Below are positions 44,281 through 50,632 of a stretch of 64,000 nucleotides of DNA, piece after piece (position 1 is the first letter of the stretch; every line of letters begins with the position of its first letter). The notes beneath the pieces were generated by a model, which saw only the letters and a program-made list of their open reading frames with translations, was not told where the DNA came from and did no database searches. The position numbers and the translations under genes are program-made. Origin of the DNA: an uncultured Allomuricauda sp. (GTDB lineage: Bacteria; Bacteroidota; Bacteroidia; Flavobacteriales; Flavobacteriaceae); the NCBI RefSeq assembly GCF_947499695.1, contig NZ_CANMPQ010000002.1:62001-126000 (forward strand). The letters run 5' to 3'.

Positions 44281-45339
44281 TTATTCTATACTTTTTACTA
44301 CAGCTTTGGGGGCCTCCTTTTTACTACCATCAAAACCGGTAACTCCACCAACCGTGGTATACTTCATTACATATTTCTTATCCGGATAGATTCTTTGATA
44401 AGCACTTTGACACATCAAAGTGGCTTCATGGAACCCACATAAAATCAGTTTTAACTTTCCAGGATAAGTGTTTACATCACCAATGGCATAAATACCCGGA
44501 ATATTGGTTTGATAATCCAAAGTATTGTCCACTTTTATGGCATTTTTTTCAATTTCCAGTCCCCAATCGGCAATCGGGCCCAATTTAGGTGAAAGTCCAA
44601 AAAGCGGAATAAAATAATCTACCTCTAGATCAATTTCTTCAGAATTATCGGTTTTTCTAACAATTACTTTTTGAAGATGATCTTGACCTTGGAGGTCTAT
44701 TACTTCAGCGGGGGTTATTAAATTGATTTTTCCCTGGTTTTTTAATTGCTGTACTTTTTCTACAGAATCCAGGGCACCCCGAAATTCATTGCGTCTATGC
44801 ACTAGCGTAACCTCTGAAGCTAATTCAGCCAAGAATATAGACCAATCCAAAGCGGAATCTCCACCACCTGCAATAACTACTTTTTTGTCGCGATATACTT
44901 CAGGTTCCTTAATCATATAGGCTACACCCTTATCCTCAAACTTGGCAAGGTTTTCCAACTGAGGTTTTCTAGGCTCGAAACTACCAAGTCCTCCTGCTAT
45001 TGCAACAATTGGAGCATTATGCTGAGTACCTTTATTTGTAGTGACCAGAAATGTGTCATCATCCAATTTTTCAATTTTCTCGGCACGCTCACCCAAAGTG
45101 AACCCGGGTTGAAATGGCTTTATTTGTTCCATTAAATTATCAACCAGCTCGCCGGCCAAGACTTCTGGAAATCCGGGAATATCATAAATCGGTTTCTTGG
45201 GATAAATTTCCGAGCACTGCCCTCCGGGTTGGGGCAAAGCATCTATCAAATGACATTTGAGTTGCAAAAGACCTGCTTCAAAAACAGCAAAAAGACCCGT
45301 AGGCCCTGCTCCAATAATCAAGATATCGGTTTTAATCAT
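44281..45339 (-). CDS. Ferredoxin--NADP(+) reductase, thioredoxin-reductase-like (YumC type)
   Basis: The 352-residue flavoprotein has an N-terminal FAD motif (IIGAGPTGLFAVFEAG), a central NADPH motif (VVIAGGGDSALDWS) and the C-terminal FAD block GIYAIGDVNTYPGKLKLIL. No CxxC redox pair is present, separating it from thioredoxin reductase and matching the bacterial ferredoxin-NADP reductase branch. It should reduce the neighbouring 2Fe-2S ferredoxin with NADPH. It lies 69 bases after the NifU-type gene and may be in the same unit. Confidence 0.9.
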   Translation of the reverse strand: MIKTDILIIGAGPTGLFAVFEAGLLQLKCHLIDALPQPGGQCSEIYPKKPIYDIPGFPEVLAGELVDNLMEQIKPFQPGFTLGERAEKIEKLDDDTFLVTTNKGTQHNAPIVAIAGGLGSFEPRKPQLENLAKFEDKGVAYMIKEPEVYRDKKVVIAGGGDSALDWSIFLAELASEVTLVHRRNEFRGALDSVEKVQQLKNQGKINLITPAEVIDLQGQDHLQKVIVRKTDNSEEIDLEVDYFIPLFGLSPKLGPIADWGLEIEKNAIKVDNTLDYQTNIPGIYAIGDVNTYPGKLKLILCGFHEATLMCQSAYQRIYPDKKYVMKYTTVGGVTGFDGSKKEAPKAVVKSIE

Positions 45340-45408
45340 TCAGAATCGTATTTGGATATCTGCGCAACTTAAGATTTGTAACAGGAAAGATTTATGATTT
45401 TTATCAGC

Positions 45409-45654
45409 CTAACTTACATTGATAACTTCTTCAATCTGGGGCACATACTTTTTAATGGTCATTTCCACCCCACTTTTTAGGGTCATTTGGTTGACACTAC
45501 ACCCTATGCAATTACCTTCCAGCTTCACTTTTACGGAGCTGTCATTATCTATTGAAATCAACGAAATATCTCCTCCATCGCTTTGAAGAAATGGTCTTAT
45601 TTCATCCAAAGCTTTTTCAACATTGTTTTTAATCTCTTCTGATGTCATGCTCAT
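45409..45654 (-). CDS. NifU C-terminal domain iron-sulfur scaffold protein
   Basis: This 81-residue protein has the NifU-C core GNCIGCSVNQMTL, with cluster-binding C49 and C52. It is a small scaffold for transfer of Fe-S clusters to target proteins in the cytoplasm. Its start codon overlaps the Mrp stop (ATGA), so the two are translationally coupled, which fits a joint role in cluster carrier function. Confidence 0.92.
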   Translation of the reverse strand: MSMTSEEIKNNVEKALDEIRPFLQSDGGDISLISIDNDSSVKVKLEGNCIGCSVNQMTLKSGVEMTIKKYVPQIEEVINVS

Positions 45655-46790
45655 TTCTTTTTAACGGCAGCACAACCTGCCATTGTTGTAATTTTTATTG
45701 CTTCGGTTGGTGGCAGATCGGTATTCCTTCTAACCAACTCTTGCACCACATTTTTGGTCAATTCCTCAAATGCTTCTTCAATAGGTGTAGCAGTCTGTAA
45801 TGCTGCTGGTCTCCCTATATCTCCTGCTTCCCGAATGCTCTGCACCAATGGGATTTCACCTAAAAATGGTGTATCCAAATCCTCTGCTAAGTTTTTGGCC
45901 CCATCCTTTCCAAAGATATGGTATTTGTTGTTAGGCAATTCCGCTGGTGTAAAGTAAGCCATGTTTTCCACAATTCCCAGCACTGGAACACTAATAGATT
46001 CTTGCTGGAACATAGCCACTCCTTTTCGTGCATCGGCCAACGCAATTTCTTGCGGGGTACTTACTACAACGGCCCCGGTAACGGGTAAAGATTGCATGAT
46101 ACTCAAGTGGATATCCCCAGTTCCTGGAGGCAAATCCAATAAAAGAAAGTCCAGTTCTCCCCAATGGGCATCAAAAATCATCTGGTTCAGCGCTTTAGAA
46201 GCCATAGGTCCTCTCCATATCACCGCTTGATTAGGTTGGGTAAAAAATCCAATGGACAAAAGCTTTACGCCATAATTTTCCACCGGTTTCATTTTGGACT
46301 TACCATTAACATTTACCGAAAGTGGTTTTTCCAAAGCAACATCGAACATAATGGGCATAGAAGGCCCATAAATATCCGTATCCAATAAGCCTACCCTAAA
46401 GCCCATTTTTGCCAATGTGACTGCAAGGTTTGCTGTAACAGTAGATTTCCCTACACCTCCTTTACCGGAGGCTACAGCAATAATATTTTGAATTCCGGGA
46501 ATCGGATTTCCTTTGATTTGATTGACCTTGGGTTTGGCGGGCGCATCAACCTTAAGGTTGACCTTTATCTTGGCTTTTTCGTAAACCTCTCTGTGTATGA
46601 TCTTTAAAATTTCAACCTCGGTCTTCTTTTTGGCTTGTAAACTTGGGTTTTTTATGGTCACATCCACCTCAACTTCATCACCAAACACTTGAACATTAGT
46701 CACCGCACCGCTCTCCACCAAATTTTGGCCTTCTCCGGGAGCGGAAATGTTTTCCAATGCTTTAAGAATATCTGCTTTATTCAGCTTCAT
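45651..46790 (-). CDS. mrp: Mrp/NBP35-family P-loop ATPase, iron-sulfur cluster carrier
   Basis: I start at the ATG at 46790 (379 residues). An N-terminal MIP18/DUF59 domain (about 1-85) is followed by a deviant Walker A in VASGKGGVGKSTVTANLA and the RGPMASKALNQMI and LDLPPGTGD blocks. The family loads or transfers Fe-S clusters. The CxxC pair usual after ENMSYF in ApbC-type proteins is replaced here (ENMAYFTPAELPNNKYHIFG). A lone Cys near the C-terminus (MAGCAAV) remains. A TATCTTTG promoter element lies upstream, and nifU follows with a coupled start. Confidence 0.93.
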   Translation of the reverse strand: MKLNKADILKALENISAPGEGQNLVESGAVTNVQVFGDEVEVDVTIKNPSLQAKKKTEVEILKIIHREVYEKAKIKVNLKVDAPAKPKVNQIKGNPIPGIQNIIAVASGKGGVGKSTVTANLAVTLAKMGFRVGLLDTDIYGPSMPIMFDVALEKPLSVNVNGKSKMKPVENYGVKLLSIGFFTQPNQAVIWRGPMASKALNQMIFDAHWGELDFLLLDLPPGTGDIHLSIMQSLPVTGAVVVSTPQEIALADARKGVAMFQQESISVPVLGIVENMAYFTPAELPNNKYHIFGKDGAKNLAEDLDTPFLGEIPLVQSIREAGDIGRPAALQTATPIEEAFEELTKNVVQELVRRNTDLPPTEAIKITTMAGCAAVKKK

Positions 46791-46833
46791 CAATCCTATT
46801 TTTATTGCAGTCGTTTAAACTTATTCTAAATTA

Positions 46834-46841
46834 CAAAGATA
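46834..46841 (-). promoter_or_regulatory. -7 promoter element of the mrp-nifU unit
   Basis: On the minus strand this reads TATCTTTG, an exact TAnnTTTG match, 43 bases upstream of the mrp ATG. No convincing TTG is seen at -33. Confidence 0.4.
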
Positions 46842-46911
46842 CGGCTTGCCCTTTATATGAAGAAGTTTGAGCATTGAAAATGAAGATGATGGGATTGGGT
46901 ATGACTATGGT

Positions 46912-46972
46912 TGAAAGATGGAGGATTGAAAGGTAAAGGGTAAAAGGTGACGGATAAAAGGTTTGGGCGAGA
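46912..46972. repeat. Purine-rich degenerate repeat tract
   Basis: The spacer between mrp and the alkyltransferase-like gene contains a run of GGTAAAGGG, TAAAAGGTG and GGATAAAAGG units, nearly free of C on the plus strand. Imperfect 9-11 base periodicity is visible. No gene is recognisable in the spacer 46842-46997. Confidence 0.5.
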
Positions 46973-46997
46973 GATGGTTCATCGAACATTATTCACT

Positions 46998-47324
46998 TTA
47001 AAGCAGTTCTTTCCCGGGGTCCCAAAAATGCTTTTGAAAGTCTACAATTTGATTATCCTCCACTTCGATGCCCTCGTTTTCCAAAAGCTGCTGCATTAAA
47101 CTGGTTCCGTCAAAATGATGCTTGCCAGTAAGCACGCCTTTTCTATTGACCACTCTATGGGCCGGAACGTCCTTTGCTGCTGAATTGTTCATCGCCCAAC
47201 CCACCATTCGGGCACTTCTTGCCGCGCCTAAATATTTAGCAATTGCCCCGTAGGAAGTCACCTTTCCAAACGGAATGAGTTTAGCCACCTCATAGACCTT
47301 ATCGAAAAAATTTCCTTCTTCCAT
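46998..47324 (-). CDS. Alkyltransferase-like DNA-binding protein (MGMT family, catalytic Cys replaced by Ala)
   Basis: This 108-residue protein covers the DNA-binding domain of O6-alkylguanine transferases: IPFGKVTSYGAIAKYLG, then ARSARMVGWAMNN and PAHRVVNRKG. The active-site Cys of PCHR is Ala at position 55, so alkyl transfer is impossible. Alkyltransferase-like proteins bind O6-alkylguanine, flip it and flag it to nucleotide excision repair. I use the ATG at 47324; a TTG 15 bases upstream lies inside the preceding lysE-like gene. Co-transcribed with lysE-like and trmB. Confidence 0.88.
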   Translation of the reverse strand: MEEGNFFDKVYEVAKLIPFGKVTSYGAIAKYLGAARSARMVGWAMNNSAAKDVPAHRVVNRKGVLTGKHHFDGTSLMQQLLENEGIEVEDNQIVDFQKHFWDPGKELL

Positions 47325-47329
47325 ATTAA

Positions 47330-47956
47330 TCAGTAACAAATGCGAATAAGGGTTATTATCAAAAGCACCAGCATTAGGGCACTCAAAATATAGTTTGAGT
47401 TTTTCGAAAAACGATGTGTTTTTGTCTCCAGTTTATTGAAATAGAAAGCATACAGATACATAACCAAAAAAGTGCCAGAACCAGCTGCGAGAATAAATAT
47501 CACCTCATCCAAAACTGTATAATTCATGAATCCCTGAGAGTGAAATACCGTATTTAATCCACTGTAATACGGTATGGTCAATAAATTTAAAGCAGCAAGA
47601 AAAATCCCTTTGGAGAAGCTATCAAACTTTTTTCCTTTTTGAAACTCAATTGGACGATCACCTTGTTTTCTGGCTTTTAAAAAGAAAAAAATGGCCAATA
47701 CCGTAAATACCACTAGGGCAATTTTGAACAACATCCCTATTACTTCCGGGTTTCTGGAAAGGTATTTTGCAATTCTAACGGCAATATAGGTTTGAAAGCA
47801 CACCATTATCGCCACGCCAAGACCAAAAATAATTCCGTTGCCCTTTCCCTTTTCGACACTGGCCTTTGCAGCGTTCACATTTAACAGCCCAGGCGGAGCC
47901 GAAGCAATAAAGGCCGCCAAAAAAGTAAAGAAGAAAAGGGCAAAAAGGTGCGTCAT
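47330..47956 (-). CDS. LysE-family membrane exporter
   Basis: The 208-residue protein has six predicted transmembrane helices. The start FTFLAAFIASAPPGLLNVNAA carries the family PPG(P/L) motif and GKGNGIIFGLGVAIM follows. LysE/RhtB proteins export amino acids or related small molecules through the inner membrane. The substrate cannot be named. It lies 3 bases after trmB and 5 bases before the alkyltransferase-like gene, a tight three-gene unit. Confidence 0.85.
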   Translation of the reverse strand: MTHLFALFFFTFLAAFIASAPPGLLNVNAAKASVEKGKGNGIIFGLGVAIMVCFQTYIAVRIAKYLSRNPEVIGMLFKIALVVFTVLAIFFFLKARKQGDRPIEFQKGKKFDSFSKGIFLAALNLLTIPYYSGLNTVFHSQGFMNYTVLDEVIFILAAGSGTFLVMYLYAFYFNKLETKTHRFSKNSNYILSALMLVLLIITLIRICY

Positions 47957-47959
47957 TGG

Positions 47960-48628
47960 TTAGTTAATCCTAAACCGGATATAGGTAATTGGTTTTCCTT
48001 GTTCAAGATACTGATTTTCGTAAAATGTCTGGATTTCCAGAACTTCTGGTAGACTTCCCGCATTTTTATAAACATCATGGTTCGAATATAAGATATCATG
48101 TCCTTGCCCTTGTAACAATCCAAGAGTGTATCCATGCATGTACTCACTATCGGTTTTAAGGTGGACTACCCCATTGGGCTTTAAAATGTGCTTGTATTTC
48201 TGAAGAAATATCGGATTGGTAAGTCGGTGTTTTGTTCGTTTATATTTTATCTGGGGGTCAGGAAATGTTATCCAAATCTCATCCACTTCATTTTCATCAA
48301 AAAGAAGATCGATCAACTCGATTTGAGTTCGTAGAAAGCCAACGTTTTCCAAGTTATCTTCTTGGGCGGATTTGGCTCCACGCCAAAACCGTGCGCCTTT
48401 AATATCTATCCCGATATAATTCTTATCTGAATTTCTTTGCGCAAGACCAACCGTGTATTCGCCTTTACCACAGCCCAATTCTAGCACAATCGGCTGTGCT
48501 TTTTCAAAGAAAGTATTCCACTTCCCCTTGAATTCAAATCCAGAGATTATATCTTCCCGCGTTGGTTGAATGACATTCGAAAATGTCTCGTTCTCTTTAA
48601 ATCGTTTTAGTTTGTTCTTACTTCCCAC
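47960..48628 (-). CDS. trmB: tRNA (guanine-N7)-methyltransferase
   Basis: This 222-residue protein starts with GTG. SAM-binding motif I is LELGCGKGEYTVGLA. The conserved blocks GIDIKGARFWRGAK and EIWITFPDPQIKYKRTKHRLTNP are diagnostic of TrmB. The enzyme makes m7G46 in the tRNA variable loop. Length and the N-terminus GSKNKLKRFKENETF are typical of the Bacteroidota form. A minus-strand TAGTTTTG at 48667-48674 could be its -7 element. Confidence 0.95.
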   Translation of the reverse strand: MGSKNKLKRFKENETFSNVIQPTREDIISGFEFKGKWNTFFEKAQPIVLELGCGKGEYTVGLAQRNSDKNYIGIDIKGARFWRGAKSAQEDNLENVGFLRTQIELIDLLFDENEVDEIWITFPDPQIKYKRTKHRLTNPIFLQKYKHILKPNGVVHLKTDSEYMHGYTLGLLQGQGHDILYSNHDVYKNAGSLPEVLEIQTFYENQYLEQGKPITYIRFRIN

Positions 48629-48666
48629 TTCTATTTTCTAATCTAAGCTAAAACTTAATGTTTTGG

Positions 48667-48674
48667 CAAAACTA
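48667..48674 (-). promoter_or_regulatory. -7 promoter element before trmB
   Basis: TAGTTTTG on the minus strand matches TAnnTTTG, 38 bases before the GTG start. A -33 element is not clear. Confidence 0.35.
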
Positions 48675-48705
48675 AGGAAATCCGGAAGCAATTTTGGTAT
48701 TGCTC

Positions 48706-49758
48706 CTATGAAGAAATATTCTTTGCTTTTTCTAATGTAAAAGAGAATTCTGAGCCTATTCCCTCTTCACTTTCCACATAAATCTTTTCTTCATGGGCCT
48801 CAATGATATGCTTAACAATTGAAAGTCCAAGTCCCGAACCTCCTTCACTTCTGCTTCCGCTTTGATCAACCCGGTAAAAGCGTTCAAAAAGTCTGGGAAT
48901 GTGTTGTTTGGGTATTCCGTAACCATTGTCGGTGACCCTAATGATTACTTTGTTTTTAATCAGATTTTCGACACTTACCTCGGTAGTACCATTGGGATGC
49001 CCGTACTTTATGGAATTCACCAAAAGATTACTCACCAATTGTTGGATTTTTTCTTTGTCGGCATTGACATAAATTGGGGCATACTCCATGTCAAATGTGA
49101 GCATAATATCTTTCTGCCCAGCTTTCATCTCCAATAAATCGAAAACATTCTGAATAAGTTCAATAATGTCAAATTCTACCCGGTCAAGTTTCAATTCACC
49201 TACTTCAAGCTTGGTAATTAGGTCTAAGTCCTTTACTATATAAATTAATCGCTCTACTCCCTTATTGGCGCGTGTCAGGTATTTTTCCCTAATTTTTTTA
49301 TCGTTCATAGCGCCATCAAGTAGGGTAAGGATATATCCTTGAACGGTGAACAAGGGTGTCTTCAACTCGTGAGAAACATTGCCCAAAAAGTCTTTGCGAT
49401 ATTCTTCTCTAATTTTCAGGGTATCTATTTCTATCTTCTTTCCTTCGGCAAACTTTTCTATTTCTAGAATCAACGTCTTCATGTCGGTGGTAATAGGTTT
49501 GGAAGAGAAGGATGAAGATTCTAGAAGAGACACGTCATCGTATATTTTTTTTACCCTTCTGTAGATAAATCGTTCTACACGTATTTGGATAATCCCAAAG
49601 GAAACAACGAAACAGACCAATGCGCATGCCAGCACCATCAGCCAATCAAGTTGGCTTTTATAATTCAGAAAAACAATGTAAAATCCAGTAAGAAAAAAAG
49701 TAATCAGTGATGATGACTTTAAGGCAAACTTGTAGGATTTCCTTAATTGAACAGCCAT
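48706..49758 (-). CDS. PhoR-like sensor histidine kinase
   Basis: The 350-residue protein has two N-terminal transmembrane helices (about 16-32 and 38-58) with almost no periplasmic loop, then a short linker. The dimerisation domain has H130 (NVSHELKTPLF) and the ATPase has NLLVNSIKYGH, DNGYGIP and GGSGLGLSIVKH. The minimal external domain suggests sensing through the membrane or a partner complex, as in PhoR. Its ATG overlaps the response-regulator stop (TAATG). Phosphate sensing is inferred from similarity and neighbourhood only. Confidence 0.9.
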   Translation of the reverse strand: MAVQLRKSYKFALKSSSLITFFLTGFYIVFLNYKSQLDWLMVLACALVCFVVSFGIIQIRVERFIYRRVKKIYDDVSLLESSSFSSKPITTDMKTLILEIEKFAEGKKIEIDTLKIREEYRKDFLGNVSHELKTPLFTVQGYILTLLDGAMNDKKIREKYLTRANKGVERLIYIVKDLDLITKLEVGELKLDRVEFDIIELIQNVFDLLEMKAGQKDIMLTFDMEYAPIYVNADKEKIQQLVSNLLVNSIKYGHPNGTTEVSVENLIKNKVIIRVTDNGYGIPKQHIPRLFERFYRVDQSGSRSEGGSGLGLSIVKHIIEAHEEKIYVESEEGIGSEFSFTLEKAKNISS

Positions 49759-50444
49759 TATAGGACAAACTTATACCCTACGCCCTTTATGGTTTTAAAG
49801 TGATGGTCTCCGATTTTTTCCCGTAGTTTTCGAATATGGACGTCTATGGTACGACCCCCAACGACTACTTCGTTGCCCCATACCTTGTCCATAATCACTT
49901 CTCTCTTAAAAACTTTGCTAGGCTTGGACGTAAGTAAGGCCAGTAGCTCAAATTCTTTTCTGGGCAGCGTAATCTCTACCCCATCATTTACAATCTTATA
50001 TTCTTCTCTATTGATAACAATACTTCCAACTTTTACAATATCCTCCGTATCCTTGCTATCTTCCTTCAACCTTCTTAGAAGCGCCTTAACCTTGCTTAAC
50101 AATACTTTAGGCTTAATGGGTTTGGTAATATAGTCATCAGCACCTGCATCAAAACCGGCTACTTGTGAATAATCCTCGCCGCGGGCCGTAAGAAACGTAA
50201 CAATGGTATTTTCCAATCCTGGGGTCCTGCGGATAATCTCACATGCTTCAATACCATCCATTTCCGGCATCATAACATCCAAAATAATCAAATGAGGATT
50301 CTTTTTCTTTGCTTTGGCAACAGCTTCCACCCCATTCTTGGCGGTGTACACTTGATAGCCTTCAGCAGATAAATTGTAACTCACTATCTCCAGAATATCC
50401 GGCTCATCATCAACAAGTAAAATCTTAATGTCCTTAGTTTCCAT
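49758..50444 (-). CDS. OmpR/PhoB-family response regulator
   Basis: The 228-residue protein has a receiver domain with acidic D12/D13 and phospho-acceptor D56 (LIILDVMMPEMDG), and a winged-helix effector domain (about 130-228; FELLALLTSKPSKVFKREVIMDKVWG ... VGGRTIDVHIRKLREKIG). It pairs with the downstream kinase, which it overlaps by one base. A TACATTTG -7 element and heptad repeats resembling a Pho box lie upstream, suggesting autoregulation. Confidence 0.93.
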   Translation of the reverse strand: METKDIKILLVDDEPDILEIVSYNLSAEGYQVYTAKNGVEAVAKAKKKNPHLIILDVMMPEMDGIEACEIIRRTPGLENTIVTFLTARGEDYSQVAGFDAGADDYITKPIKPKVLLSKVKALLRRLKEDSKDTEDIVKVGSIVINREEYKIVNDGVEITLPRKEFELLALLTSKPSKVFKREVIMDKVWGNEVVVGGRTIDVHIRKLREKIGDHHFKTIKGVGYKFVL

Positions 50445-50470
50445 AGGATGGTTTTAATATGATTTGTGCC

Positions 50471-50478
50471 CAAATGTA
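50471..50478 (-). promoter_or_regulatory. -7 promoter element of the two-component operon
   Basis: TACATTTG on the minus strand is an exact TAnnTTTG match, 27 bases upstream of the response-regulator ATG. Direct repeats upstream (50491-50542) could bind an activator in place of a -33 element. Confidence 0.45.
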
Positions 50479-50490
50479 AAGATAATACTA

Positions 50491-50542
50491 TAACAACATT
50501 AATGCTTAACATTCATTTAATGTCATAACATTATTGTAACAG
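50491..50542. promoter_or_regulatory. Pho-box-like direct repeats
   Basis: On the minus strand, CTGTTAC (50536-50542) and ATGTTAT (50525-50531) are heptads with an 11-bp period, as in Pho boxes. Further TGTTA-type elements follow at 50506-50512 and 50493-50499. They lie between the divergent response-regulator and TonB-receptor genes. Confidence 0.4.
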
Positions 50543-50632
50543 TTTTCAAATAAACACTTAACCTGGCCCTAACATCGCTTTTACAGCACCGGTCTTTCTT
50601 TGCCCCGAAATCAAAATCCAACAGCATACTGT

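Noticed and set aside
46912..46972. CRISPR array or coding tandem repeat
   Set aside because: Units are short and imperfect, without regular spacers or an open frame of note.
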